A stretch of DNA of 64,000 nt from Poindextera sp035604135 (GCA_035604135.1 DATNJB010000044.1:1-64000), one strand, 5' to 3'; positions 38,014 to 47,282 are shown, counted from the stretch's first letter. Notes: a model not told the origin generated them from the letters alone. Numbers and translations are program-made.

Positions 38014-39809
38014 GGCGCCGGCCTTGGAGCTGGGGCAGCGCTGGGGGCGGCGGCTGGCCGCGCAGCGCGCGGAGCTGCGAACGCGTTCGCCGTCGCCGGG
38101 AAGATGGCGGTGCCGGCCACGATGTACCAGGTGATGAACAGGGCGCAGACGAAGGCTCCGGGGACGTAGTCGCCGGTCCGCCGGTAGGTGAAGGCGCAGA
38201 TCACGCCGATCACGAACAGCAGCGGTGCGAACTGGAAAGCGATGATGGTGTTGAGCGGCTCGTCCGGCGTGAGCAGAAGCCCGGTCAGCGCCATCGAGAC
38301 ATATTGCGCCAAAAGCATCGCCGCGAACCCGAGCGCCATCGCCAGTCCGCCGACGGTCAGCGCCGCGGCCTCGCCCTCGGTCTTCAGGGGCAGGCTCGTG
38401 CAGAAGGCCCTGAAGCTCAGCAGGAAGAAGACGGCGAAGAACGGCAGGTAGAGCAGGAAGTACCCGAAATGCCTGGCGTCGAGCGGCTTCAGGCCCAGCA
38501 CCCAGAAGCGGAAGTCGGTCTTGAAGACGAGGTCGACGACCACGAGCGCGAGATAGCCCATGCCGACGCTGATCAGCGCCGCTGCGAGCGCCTCGAGCCA
38601 GTGGTGGCGGAAGGCGGTCGGGCCCCTGCGCAGCGCAAGCCCGGTCAGCAAGCCGATCACGCTGGTCCCGAGCGCCCAGACGGCCAGTTGGTTGGTGATC
38701 TGCTCGGAAAAGACGCCGAGCGCGAACGGCAAGGTCCGGGTCAGCGCGAAGGGCGCGAAGAACACCACAGGGGCGATCTTCATCAGCGGATAGAAGGTCA
38801 GCGCCGGCAGCGCGGCGGTCACCAGGAACGCGAGCCACCATCGCACGTCTCTCCGCGTCGCCGCGGGTTCCGGCGAAGCGGCCGGGCTCGCGACCACGAG
38901 CGCGAACGTCGCAAGGATCAGCACGACGCAGCCGATGAGGCCAGCCAGCGTGCCGATCTCCTTCCACAACCAGATCTGATCGCCCGGCGGCTTGGGCGTC
39001 GCCTCACCCTGGAGCGTGCGCTGGAACCAGTCGATGGCCGGGCCGACGCCGGCGGCGGTGAAATGCTCCTGCGGATGGTCGATCGGAGGATTGATCAGCC
39101 GCCGCGCCGTTCCGACGGCGATGTCGCCGTAGAGCTTGCCGGGCTCCACGGGGGTCGTGGCGCCAAAGATCGCCATCAGCCGCTTCGATCGGTCGACGTC
39201 AGCGCCCTTGGCGACCTGCCACATCAAGGGCGCGAACTCGTCGAACTGGCCGTAGACCACCTCGAGATTGCGCGGAAAGGTCGGCGTCCCTTGCGCTCCT
39301 GCGCCCAGAAACGCGGTCGTCGAGCCTTCCAGCACCACGGAGCGATAGGCGTCGGGAGTCGCGGTCGCCGCGCTCATCACCGCCGAGCCGCCCATGCTGT
39401 GCGCCTCCAGCCCGATGTTCGCCTTGTCGACATAGGGCAAGGCGCGCAGGTAGTTCAGCGCCGCCGGGCCGCCGAAACCCTGTTCGGCCAGCGTCCCGCC
39501 CGAATAGCCGTGGCCGGCCATATCCATCGCCATGACGACGAACCCTCGCCGTGCGAGCTCGATCGCGAACGGGCTCTGCATTTCGCGGGTGTTGATGAAG
39601 CCATGGCTGAGCAGCACCGCCGGTGCGGGATGAGCGGCGCTTGCCGTTGGAGGAACGTAGAGCAGGGCGGAGAACACCACCCCGCGGTCGCCGGGATAGC
39701 GGACATCCTCAACCTTCACGCCGCCCGCAGTTTGCACCAAGTGGGCGAGCAGTCCGCCCGCCAACACCAGCGCCCAGCCCAACGCAAGAAACCCCAGCCG
39801 CCTGCCCAT
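38010..39809 (-). CDS. Alpha/beta hydrolase with C-terminal polytopic membrane domain
   Basis: A 599-residue protein. An N-terminal hydrophobic segment (residues 5-25) leads to an alpha/beta-hydrolase domain with LLSHGFINTREMQSPFAIEL and the nucleophile elbow EAHSMGGSA; the catalytic His is probably in DHPQEHF. From about residue 290 on there are seven or more hydrophobic helices and a Pro/Ala-rich C-terminal tail. The hydrolase part would lie outside the inner membrane. The substrate is unknown; candidates are lipids or peptides. Ends by CTAG against lysC. Confidence 0.8.
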   Translation of the reverse strand: MGRRLGFLALGWALVLAGGLLAHLVQTAGGVKVEDVRYPGDRGVVFSALLYVPPTASAAHPAPAVLLSHGFINTREMQSPFAIELARRGFVVMAMDMAGHGYSGGTLAEQGFGGPAALNYLRALPYVDKANIGLEAHSMGGSAVMSAATATPDAYRSVVLEGSTTAFLGAGAQGTPTFPRNLEVVYGQFDEFAPLMWQVAKGADVDRSKRLMAIFGATTPVEPGKLYGDIAVGTARRLINPPIDHPQEHFTAAGVGPAIDWFQRTLQGEATPKPPGDQIWLWKEIGTLAGLIGCVVLILATFALVVASPAASPEPAATRRDVRWWLAFLVTAALPALTFYPLMKIAPVVFFAPFALTRTLPFALGVFSEQITNQLAVWALGTSVIGLLTGLALRRGPTAFRHHWLEALAAALISVGMGYLALVVVDLVFKTDFRFWVLGLKPLDARHFGYFLLYLPFFAVFFLLSFRAFCTSLPLKTEGEAAALTVGGLAMALGFAAMLLAQYVSMALTGLLLTPDEPLNTIIAFQFAPLLFVIGVICAFTYRRTGDYVPGAFVCALFITWYIVAGTAIFPATANAFAAPRAARPAAAPSAAPAPRPAP

Positions 39810-40003
39810 TCCTACCTCCCCAAGCCCGCCGCGGGCGATTGTTGGGATCGGGCCGCGGCCACGTCCAGTTCAAACGGGCGCCGGTTGCGGTAAGCGCTGC
39901 CGAAAACCCGGGCGACATTTGGAAATCGGCCCGCGCGAGGCGTGGCTCAAATTGCCGCTCCGTCGCGCTTCCGTTAGGTAGGCCTGCTAGGGAAACACCT
40001 GGG

Positions 40004-42280
40004 ATGAAAGAGCCTCTGAGCCGCAACCCCATACGCGGCCCGCGTAGCCTGCTCCGGCAGATTCGCGAGGCCATGGAGAGCGGCGGGCCCGTCCAGGCCC
40101 GGCTGAACGAAGCCGTGCGCATCATCGCCCGCTCGATGGTGGCCGAGGTGTGCTCGGTCTACCTCAGGCGCGGCTCCGGCGACCTGGAGCTGTTCGCGAC
40201 CGAGGGCCTGAGCGCCGAGGCCGTGCACGTGACCCGGCTCGGGCCGGGCGAGGGCCTGGTGGGCGAGATCGTCCGCATCGGCGGTCCGCTCAGCCTGTCA
40301 GACGCGCCGCACCACCCGGCCTTCTCCTATCGGCCGGAGACCGGCGAGGACCCCTACCACGCCTTCCTCGGCGTGCCGTTGCTGCGCGGTGGCCGGGCCA
40401 TCGGCGTCCTTGTCGTTCAGAACCGCACCGAGCGGGTCTACGCCGACGACGAGGTCGAGGACCTGCAGATCATCGCCATGGTCCTGGCCGAGATGGTGGC
40501 CGGCGGCGAGCGGCTGGCGGAGGCCGCGCTCAAGGACGTCGAGATCGCGCCGCACCGGCCGGAGCGCCTGAAAGGCGTACGTTTCGCCGAAGGCTTGGCG
40601 TACGGCCAAGTGGTGCTGCACGAGGCGCCGGTCGCGCCGGAACAGCTCCTGTCCGAAGACGTCCCCGCCGAGGAGGCCAGGCTCAAGGCCGCGCTTGCCG
40701 CCCTGCAGACGCAGATCGACCAGATGATGGACGGCCAGCACGGGCTGGTGGGGGCGAGCTTCGAGGTGATCGAGAGCTACCGGATGTTCGCCCACAGCCG
40801 CAGCTGGAACCGCTCGCTCGAGGAGGCGGTCCGCTCGGGCCTCACCGCCGAGGCCGCGGTCGAGCGCGTCCGCTCCGAGCATCGGGCGACCGTGGGTCAA
40901 GCGCGCGATCCCTACCTGCGCGAGCGCCTGCACGATCTGGAGGATCTGAACGACCGGCTGCTGCGGCACCTCACCGCCGAAGGCGATCGCGTCCATCGCG
41001 AGCTGCCGGAGAACGCGATCCTGATCGCCCGCAACCTTGGGCCTGCGGACATCCTCGAGTACGACCGCGCGCGCCTGAAGGGCATCCTGCTCGAGGAGGG
41101 CTCGGTCGCCAGCCATGCCGGCATCGTTGCCCGCGCGCTGGAGATCCCTTGCGTCGGGCGGCTGGCCGGCTTGCGCGATCGCGTCAACCAGGGCGACCCG
41201 GTGATCGTCGACGCCGAGGCCGGCGAGGCCTATCTGCGGCCGCGCCCAGACGTCCTGGACGCGCTCAAGGCCCGCATGGCGGTGCGCGCCGAGCGCCGCG
41301 CCGAATACCTGCGCCTGCGCGAGACTCCGGCCTTCACCCGAGACGGCGCGAAGATCACCATTCTGATGAACGCGGGCCTGGCGCTCGACCTCGACATCCT
41401 GGCCGAGACCGGCGCCGAGGGCATCGGGCTGTTCCGCACCGAATTCCAGTTCATGGTAGCCGAGGAGCTGCCGCGCTTCAACGCCCAGACCCAGCTCTAC
41501 ACGCGAGTGCTCGAGGCGGCGAACGGCTTGCCCGTCACCTTCCGCACGCTGGATCTCGGCGGCGACAAACTGCTGCCCTACCTGGACGTCGAGCGCGAGG
41601 ACAATCCGGCGCTAGGCTGGCGGGCGATCCGGATGGGGCTCGACCGCAACGGCACCCTGCTCAAGCTACAGTTGCGCGCCCTGATCGCCGCCACGCGTGG
41701 GCGTGAGCTGCGCGTGATGTTCCCGCTTATCGCCAGCGTCGAGGAGTTCCGCGCCGCCCGCGCGCTGGTCGACAAGGAGATCGCCTGGGCCGAGAAGCGC
41801 GGCCGGCCGGCCCCCAGCCTGCTGCGCGTCGGCGCCATGATCGAAGCGCCGGCGCTGGTGTGGCACTTGGACGCGCTCTTGCCGATGACCGACTTCGTCT
41901 CGATCGGCACCAACGACCTGATGCAATACATGTTCGCCGCCGACCGCGGGAACCCCAGGGTCGCCGACCGCTATGACCCGCTGTCGCCGCCGGCGCTGCG
42001 CGCTCTGAAGATGATCCAGGACGCCTGCGCGGAAAGCCGCACGCCCGTTTCGGTTTGCGGCGAAATGGCCGGCCGCCCGCTCGAGGCGTTCGCCCTCATC
42101 GCGCTCGGCTACGACCAGCTCTCCATGCCGCCGGGGGGCGTCGGACCGGTGAAGCAGATGGTCCTATCGTGTGATCGCGAGGCCGCCAGGCGCGGGTTCG
42201 ACAGCCTGTTGCGCGGCAGCGCCGGCTCGGTTCGCAGCGAGGTGGAGACCTTGGCAAGAAAGCTCTCGGTCGTCACATAA
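40004..42280 (+). CDS. ptsP: Phosphoenolpyruvate–protein phosphotransferase PtsP (EI-Ntr)
   Basis: A 758-residue enzyme I of the nitrogen PTS, which passes phosphate from PEP to NPr. A GAF sensory domain lies at about 30-165. The phospho-histidine is His371 in EGSVASHAGIVARALEIP. The TIM-barrel PEP-binding domain contains GIGLFRTEFQFM, DLGGDKLLPY and SIGTNDLMQYMFAADR. The GAF domain (glutamine sensing in relatives) distinguishes it from sugar-PTS EI. ATG 40004 has GGG upstream at close spacing. In Caulobacter EI-Ntr links nitrogen status to (p)ppGpp. Confidence 0.95.
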   Translation: MKEPLSRNPIRGPRSLLRQIREAMESGGPVQARLNEAVRIIARSMVAEVCSVYLRRGSGDLELFATEGLSAEAVHVTRLGPGEGLVGEIVRIGGPLSLSDAPHHPAFSYRPETGEDPYHAFLGVPLLRGGRAIGVLVVQNRTERVYADDEVEDLQIIAMVLAEMVAGGERLAEAALKDVEIAPHRPERLKGVRFAEGLAYGQVVLHEAPVAPEQLLSEDVPAEEARLKAALAALQTQIDQMMDGQHGLVGASFEVIESYRMFAHSRSWNRSLEEAVRSGLTAEAAVERVRSEHRATVGQARDPYLRERLHDLEDLNDRLLRHLTAEGDRVHRELPENAILIARNLGPADILEYDRARLKGILLEEGSVASHAGIVARALEIPCVGRLAGLRDRVNQGDPVIVDAEAGEAYLRPRPDVLDALKARMAVRAERRAEYLRLRETPAFTRDGAKITILMNAGLALDLDILAETGAEGIGLFRTEFQFMVAEELPRFNAQTQLYTRVLEAANGLPVTFRTLDLGGDKLLPYLDVEREDNPALGWRAIRMGLDRNGTLLKLQLRALIAATRGRELRVMFPLIASVEEFRAARALVDKEIAWAEKRGRPAPSLLRVGAMIEAPALVWHLDALLPMTDFVSIGTNDLMQYMFAADRGNPRVADRYDPLSPPALRALKMIQDACAESRTPVSVCGEMAGRPLEAFALIALGYDQLSMPPGGVGPVKQMVLSCDREAARRGFDSLLRGSAGSVRSEVETLARKLSVVT

Positions 42281-42350
42281 CTGATTGAGAACTGTGCGCA
42301 TTCCTGATATGCGTGAATCGTTGCTGACTTTCAGGGCGGGTGTGCGTCCC

Positions 42351-42374
42351 TTGATCATGACTAATGCTGATCAA
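42351..42374. promoter_or_regulatory. Inverted repeat TTGATCA-N10-TGATCAA
   Basis: Perfect 7-bp arms with a 10-base spacer, in the AT-richer gap after ptsP and ending 14 bp upstream of the RodZ-like GTG. No T-run follows, so an operator is more likely than a terminator. The adjacent gene encodes a helix-turn-helix protein. Confidence 0.4.
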
Positions 42375-42388
42375 CCATGGGCTGAGCC

Positions 42389-43357
42389 GTGCCGCCGGTA
42401 GATGCCGGGATCATCGGTTCGGGACTGGACCTGACCGACGCGGCCGACCAGCCGCGTGCTGACGATCTCGTGCAGGCCGGGGAGACGATCGGCGCAGCGA
42501 TCCGCATGCGGCGCGAGGCGCGCGGCCTCTCGCTCGACGAGCTTTCGCTGACCACGCGCATCAAGCCGCAGTACCTCGCAGCGCTTGAGGCGATGCGGCT
42601 GGAAGACCTGCCGTCGCGGCCATTCGTCGTCGGTTACGTGCGCGCATGCGCCGGCGCGCTTGGCCTGGATCCCGAGCAGGCGGTCGAACGCCTTCGGCGC
42701 GAGGCGCCGGACGGCCCGTCAGCGCTTGCCGCTCCGGTCGGCGTCGATCGCGAGACCGATCCGCGCATGCGCACGTTCGTGACTCTCGGCATCGTGGTCG
42801 TGCTGGCGATCGTGGTCTGGAACATCACTGAGCGCGTGGTGAAGCAGAGACCCGCCCACCCGGGCGCGCCGGCGGCGGTGACGGTTCGCACGCCGGTCTC
42901 TTCGCATGCGCCGGTCGGACCGGTCTCGCTCGGCGCGCCGCTGCCACCGCCAATCGAGTCGACCGCGCCGGAGCCATACGTCACGCCGGGGCTGCCGACA
43001 GCGTCGAGCCTGCCGCCGCAACCCGCGCCGCTGGTGCCGCCGCCTGGCGCGGCCTTCGAAGCCAAGGGCGCCGTCTACGGAGCCGCGCCCGGCGCTGCGC
43101 ACGTCATCCTCGTCGCCGCCAAGCCGGTGTCGTTCGTGGTCCACGGGGCCGACGGCTCTGTCTACTTCGCGCGCCAGCTGGAGACGGGGGAAGCCTATGC
43201 AGCGCCGGCGCTTGCCGGACTGAGCGTCGAAGTCTCCGACCCGGCCGAGGTCCAGGTCTATGTCGACCGCGCGTTCAAGGGCCCGCTGGCGGGTCCGACG
43301 ACCTCACTGTCCAGCCTGACGGCGACCACGGCCTCGGCGCCGGCGGCCAAGCCGTAA
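42389..43357 (+). CDS. RodZ-like HTH membrane protein
   Basis: A 322-residue RodZ-type protein. A cytosolic Cro/C1 helix-turn-helix (about 33-95: IGAAIRMRREARGLSLDELS and RPFVVGYVRACAGALGL) precedes one membrane helix (about 131-147), a Pro/Ala-rich periplasmic linker and a C-terminal beta domain (DUF4115-like, VILVAAKPVSFVVHGADGS). RodZ links MreB to the cell-wall machinery, and its place directly upstream of ispG is conserved in many proteobacteria. The start is GTG 42389. Confidence 0.85.
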   Translation: MPPVDAGIIGSGLDLTDAADQPRADDLVQAGETIGAAIRMRREARGLSLDELSLTTRIKPQYLAALEAMRLEDLPSRPFVVGYVRACAGALGLDPEQAVERLRREAPDGPSALAAPVGVDRETDPRMRTFVTLGIVVVLAIVVWNITERVVKQRPAHPGAPAAVTVRTPVSSHAPVGPVSLGAPLPPPIESTAPEPYVTPGLPTASSLPPQPAPLVPPPGAAFEAKGAVYGAAPGAAHVILVAAKPVSFVVHGADGSVYFARQLETGEAYAAPALAGLSVEVSDPAEVQVYVDRAFKGPLAGPTTSLSSLTATTASAPAAKP

Positions 43358-43420
43358 CCAAAGTTTCGCAAGCTCCGGGCTTGGGCGCGGCCCGCGAATG
43401 GCCTATCTAGCCAGCCGGCC

Positions 43421-44563
43421 ATGACTGCCCCCTCGCTCGAGCATGTGCGCCCCTGGCGCGCGATCCACCGCCGCCCGACCCGCAAGATCCGCGTCGGGGC
43501 CGTCGAGGTGGGCGGCGATGCGCCGATCAGCGTCCAGTCGATGACCAACACGCTCACCTCGGATGCCGCAGCGACGATCGCCCAGGTTCGCGCGCTGGAA
43601 GACGCGGGCGCCGACATCGTGCGGGTCTCCTGCCCCGACGAAGAGTCAACCGCCGCCTTTCCGGCCATCGTGAAAGCGTCGCGCGTGCCGATCGTGGCCG
43701 ACATTCACTTCCACTACAAACGCGCGATCGAGGCGGCGGAAGGCGGCGCGGCCTGCCTGCGCATCAACCCCGGCAATATCGGCTCGGCCGCGCGCGTGCG
43801 CGAGGTGGTGCAGGCTGCGCGCGACCATGGCTGTTCGATGCGCATCGGCGTCAACGCCGGCTCACTAGAGCGCGAGCTGCTCGAGCGCTACGGCGAGCCC
43901 TGCCCCGAGGCGATGGTCGAGAGCGCGCTGGGTCACGCCCGCATTCTGCAGGACCACGACTTCCATGAGTTCAAGATCAGCGTGAAGGCCTCCGACGTCT
44001 TTCTGAGCGTCGCGGCCTATCAGCTGCTGTCCGAAGCCATCGACTGCCCGCTGCATCTTGGCATCACCGAGGCGGGTCCAACCCGACCGGGAACCATCAA
44101 GTCGGCGATCGGCATCGGCTCGCTGCTCTGGGCCGGCATCGGCGACACGATCCGTGTCTCGCTGGCCGCCGACCCGGTGGAGGAGGTCAAGGCCGGCTTC
44201 GACATGCTGAAGTCGCTAGGCCTGCGCCATCGCGGCGTCAACATCATCGCTTGCCCCTCCTGCGCCCGGCAGGGGTTCAACGTCATCGAGACGGTCGGCA
44301 TCCTCGAAGAGCGCCTGGCGCACGTGACGACGCCGATGTCGCTCTCGATCATCGGTTGCGTGGTCAACGGGCCGGGCGAGGCGCTGTTCACCGACGTCGG
44401 CTTCACCGGCGGCGGCAAGGGCGCTGGGATGGTTTATCTGGCCGGCAAGCAGGACCACAAGATGGACAACGCGCAGATGGTCGACCACATCGTTGCGTTG
44501 GTCGAGGCGCGCGCGGCCGAGATCGATGCGGAGACAAAGGCAAGACTGCAGGCGGCCGAGTAG
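43421..44563 (+). CDS. ispG: 4-hydroxy-3-methylbut-2-en-1-yl diphosphate synthase
   Basis: A 380-residue 4Fe-4S enzyme that reductively opens MEcPP to HMBPP in the MEP isoprenoid pathway. The TIM-barrel part starts with VGGDAPISVQSMTNT. The iron-sulfur cysteines are in ACPSCARQGFN and SIIGCVVNGPGEA. Length is normal. It supplies precursors for ubiquinone and carotenoids. A strong hairpin (44569-44586) lies directly behind the stop. Confidence 0.97.
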   Translation: MTAPSLEHVRPWRAIHRRPTRKIRVGAVEVGGDAPISVQSMTNTLTSDAAATIAQVRALEDAGADIVRVSCPDEESTAAFPAIVKASRVPIVADIHFHYKRAIEAAEGGAACLRINPGNIGSAARVREVVQAARDHGCSMRIGVNAGSLERELLERYGEPCPEAMVESALGHARILQDHDFHEFKISVKASDVFLSVAAYQLLSEAIDCPLHLGITEAGPTRPGTIKSAIGIGSLLWAGIGDTIRVSLAADPVEEVKAGFDMLKSLGLRHRGVNIIACPSCARQGFNVIETVGILEERLAHVTTPMSLSIIGCVVNGPGEALFTDVGFTGGGKGAGMVYLAGKQDHKMDNAQMVDHIVALVEARAAEIDAETKARLQAAE

Positions 44564-44568
44564 GGCGC

Positions 44569-44586
44569 CGCAAGGGCGCCCTTGCG
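44569..44586 (+). terminator. Hairpin after ispG, possible terminator/attenuator
   Basis: CGCAAGGG and CCCTTGCG form a perfect 8-bp stem starting six bases past the ispG stop. There is no T-run, so it may act as a 3' stabiliser or with Rho. Confidence 0.4.
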
Positions 44587-44636
44587 CCGCGAAGCTAAGC
44601 GCTGTTTAGATTTCCGAGGTTCTAAAGGAGGACTGC

Positions 44637-44933
44637 ATGTCCGTAGACGGCAACTGGAATATCGTGGTCAGTTCACCGATGGGCGACCAGCCCTCGACGC
44701 TCAGCCTGAAGGCAGAGGGCGGCACGCTGACCGGCACGCAGGGCGCGCAGGGGCAATCGAGCCCGATCGCGAACGGCACGGTCGACGGCGACACCGTCAG
44801 CTGGGCGAACTCGATCACCCAGCCGTTCCCGATGACGCTCGAGTTCACCGGCACCGTGGCCGGCGACACGCTGAACGGCAACGTCAAGGCCGGCTCGTTC
44901 GGCACGTTCCCGTTCAAGGGCTCGCGCGCCTAG
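44637..44933 (+). CDS. Small conserved-looking beta-rich protein, unknown function
   Basis: A 98-residue protein behind an excellent Shine-Dalgarno (AAAGGAGG, six bases before ATG). No signal peptide or membrane helix; cytosolic by appearance. The sequence alternates short beta strands and Gly/Thr turns (STLSLKAEGGTLTGTQGAQG and LEFTGTVAGDTLNGNVKAG), like a small lipocalin-type or half-barrel fold in which strand pairs repeat a G-x-(L/V)-x-G-x pattern. The strong ribosome-binding site suggests abundant expression. No function can be assigned. Confidence 0.82.
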   Translation: MSVDGNWNIVVSSPMGDQPSTLSLKAEGGTLTGTQGAQGQSSPIANGTVDGDTVSWANSITQPFPMTLEFTGTVAGDTLNGNVKAGSFGTFPFKGSRA

Positions 44934-44942
44934 CTCTCTTTC

Positions 44943-44977
44943 GTCCCGCCCGTCGCCCGCGCGGCGAGGGGCGGGAC
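44943..44977 (+). terminator. GC-rich hairpin after the small beta-rich gene
   Basis: GTCCCGCCC (44943-44951) pairs perfectly with GGGCGGGAC (44969-44977), with a smaller inner stem TCGCC/GGCGA. It begins nine bases past the stop of the small gene. There is no T-tract on either strand, so termination is uncertain. Confidence 0.4.
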
Positions 44978-45056
44978 TCACGCGTCTCGCACCCGCCGCG
45001 GCCGTGAGGCCGGCGGCGATTTTGCGCGCCATCGGCGTTTCGCTACAGTCCCCGCC

Positions 45057-46127
45057 GTGCAACTCCCCAAAGCCCGTCTCGACCAGGTGCTCGACCGTTT
45101 CCGCGAGGTCGAGGCGCGCATGGGCGCAGCCTCCGACGGCGCCGAGATCGTGCGCCTGGCCAAGGAACACGCCGAGCTCAAGCCCGTCGTCGAAGCGGTC
45201 GGCGCGCTCGAGCATGCGCAGGCTGAGGCCGCCGATCTCGAGGCGATGGCCGAGGGCCCCGACGCCGAGATGGCCGAGCTGGCCCGCGAGGAGCTGGCGA
45301 CCGTCAGCGCCCGTCTGCCGGAGCTCGAGAGGGCGGTGGCGCTGCACCTGGCGCCGAAGGACAAGGACGAGAGCGCCTCGGCGATCCTCGAGATCCGCGC
45401 CGGCACGGGCGGCGACGAGGCGGCGCTGTTCGCCGGCGACCTCTTCCGCATGTACCAGCGCTACGCCCAGCTGCACGGCTGGAAGCTGGAGGTCGACAGC
45501 GTCTCGGAGGGCGAGGTCGGCGGCTACAAGGAGATCATCGCCTCGATCACCGGCGAGGGCGTGTTCGGGCGGCTGAAGTTCGAGAGCGGCGTCCACCGCG
45601 TGCAGCGGGTGCCCGACACCGAGGCGCAGGGGCGCATCCACACCTCGGCCGCGACCGTCGCGGTGCTGCCGGAGGTCGAGGATGTCGAGATCGAGATCAA
45701 CGACGGCGACCTTCGCATCGACACCTACCGCTCGTCGGGCGCCGGCGGCCAGCACGTCAACAAGACCGACTCGGCGGTGCGCATCACCCACCTGCCGACC
45801 GGCATCGTCGTCACCTCTTCGGAGAAGTCGCAGCATCAGAACCGCGCCCGGGCGATGAAGGTGCTGAAGGCAAGGCTCTACGAGCAGCAGCGCGAGGCGC
45901 TCGATACCGCCAGGGCCGATGCGCGCAAGACGCAGGTGGGCTCGGGCGACCGGTCCGAGCGGATCCGCACCTACAACTTCCCGCAAGGGCGGGTGACCGA
46001 CCACCGCATCAACCTGACCCTCTACAACCTGCCCAAGGTGATGACCGGCGAGGCGCTGGACGAGATCATCGACCCGCTAATCGCCGAGGATCAGGCCGCG
46101 CGCCTGGCCACGCTGGAGGCCGGGTGA
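45057..46127 (+). CDS. prfA: Peptide chain release factor 1
   Basis: A 356-residue RF1 that recognises UAA and UAG stop codons. The PxT codon-recognition tripeptide is PDT in RVQRVPDTEAQGRIHTSA. The peptidyl-hydrolysis GGQ (residues 230-232) is in SGAGGQHVNKTDSAVR. The start is GTG 45057. The stop overlaps the prmC start as GTGA. PrmC methylates the Gln of this GGQ, so the pair is a functional operon. RF1 is relevant here because many genes of this window end in TAG. Confidence 0.97.
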   Translation: MQLPKARLDQVLDRFREVEARMGAASDGAEIVRLAKEHAELKPVVEAVGALEHAQAEAADLEAMAEGPDAEMAELAREELATVSARLPELERAVALHLAPKDKDESASAILEIRAGTGGDEAALFAGDLFRMYQRYAQLHGWKLEVDSVSEGEVGGYKEIIASITGEGVFGRLKFESGVHRVQRVPDTEAQGRIHTSAATVAVLPEVEDVEIEINDGDLRIDTYRSSGAGGQHVNKTDSAVRITHLPTGIVVTSSEKSQHQNRARAMKVLKARLYEQQREALDTARADARKTQVGSGDRSERIRTYNFPQGRVTDHRINLTLYNLPKVMTGEALDEIIDPLIAEDQAARLATLEAG

Positions 46128-46978
46128 GCCTGACCCTGGTCGAGGCTTGGACGGCGACCCGGGACCGGCTCAAGGCGGCTGGCCTCGAGGGCCCGGTGAT
46201 CGACGCGCGGATCCTGGTCGAGGCGGCCTCCGGCGCCAGCCGCGCCGACATCATCGGCGATCCGCGTCGCCCGTTGAGCGACGAGCAGGCCGCGACGCTC
46301 GATGGCTTCGTCGCCCGCCGCCTGCGGCGCGAGCCGATCAGCCACATCCTCGGCCGCAAAGGCTTCTGGTCGATCATGCTCAAGGTGACGTCCGAGGTGC
46401 TGACCCCGCGGCCCGAGAGCGAGACGCTGGTCGAGCTTATCCTGCGCGACCTGTCCGAGCACCGGCCGTTCAGTCTGCTCGACCTTGGCGTGGGCTCCGG
46501 CGCGCTCCTGCTCGCCATCCTCGCCGAGCGTCCGGCCGCGAAGGGCTTGGGGATCGACATTTCCGAAGCGGCGTTGGCGGTTGCGCGGGACAATGCCGCC
46601 AACCTCGGGCTGGCCGGCCGGGTCGCGCTGCTGCGCGGCGACTGGACGACCGGGCTTCCGGACGGCGGATTCGACGTGGTCGTGTCGAACCCGCCCTATG
46701 TGCCGACGGATGAGATCGCGGCGCTCGCGCCCGAGGTCCGCGACCACGACCCGCGGCTGGCGCTCGATGGCGGGGCGGACGGGCTCGCGAGCTATCGCCG
46801 ACTCGCGCCGGAGATCGTGCGGGTGCTGAAGCCCGGCGGGCGTTTCGCCGTCGAGGTGGGGCACGACCAGGCGCGGGCGGTCGAGGCGCTTTTCGACGAG
46901 GCGGGTGCGGTCGAGACGGCCACGACGCGGGACCTCGCCGATCGCGACCGTGTGGTTTCCGGGCGTCGGGCGGGGTAG
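46124..46978 (+). CDS. prmC: Release factor glutamine methyltransferase
   Basis: A 284-residue SAM-dependent methyltransferase that N5-methylates the GGQ glutamine of RF1/RF2. An N-terminal helical domain (about 1-75) recognises the factor. The SAM loop is LLDLGVGSGALLLAIL, and the substrate-Gln motif is NPPY (from Asn189). The start is GTG inside GTGA shared with prfA. Confidence 0.95.
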   Translation: MSLTLVEAWTATRDRLKAAGLEGPVIDARILVEAASGASRADIIGDPRRPLSDEQAATLDGFVARRLRREPISHILGRKGFWSIMLKVTSEVLTPRPESETLVELILRDLSEHRPFSLLDLGVGSGALLLAILAERPAAKGLGIDISEAALAVARDNAANLGLAGRVALLRGDWTTGLPDGGFDVVVSNPPYVPTDEIAALAPEVRDHDPRLALDGGADGLASYRRLAPEIVRVLKPGGRFAVEVGHDQARAVEALFDEAGAVETATTRDLADRDRVVSGRRAG

Positions 46979-47282
46979 CGCCGACAGCCGACGTCGCGCG
47001 GGTTTAAGGAAAAATCCCTTGGAATATAGACGCCGAGTCGCTACATCAGAGCGTCTCTTCCCACTTCGTCGGGGCCTTGGAGTCCGATCGTCCGTTTGTC
47101 GGGCGCGGCTCCGATCGACGAGCGAGGTGTAGGTCGCGGGCGCCAAAGGGCGCCGGGGCGGAGACTAAGGACGCTATCGCACTCAGACAGGATCACCCCG
47201 GGGCTGGCGCCCCGATCCGACGAAAGGTCACCGGACAGAGAGCAGGGCACGCCCTGAGCGCCGGTCAGAATTGCTGGAAAAG
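46979..47282 (+). promoter_or_regulatory. 304-bp region before the DUF4167 gene; structured leader
   Basis: No gene is supported here. The first 60 bp hold an AT-rich promoter-like patch (around 47000-47032, with TTTAAGG and TATAGA). Further down are several stem-loops: GGGGC/GCCCC (about 47200-47217) and a nested stem at about 47229-47266 with outer ACCGG/CCGGT and inner CAGGGC/GCCCTG. The last hairpin ends about 17 bases before the ATG, close to the ribosome-binding site. It may be a regulatory 5' leader; no known riboswitch was recognised. Confidence 0.4.
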
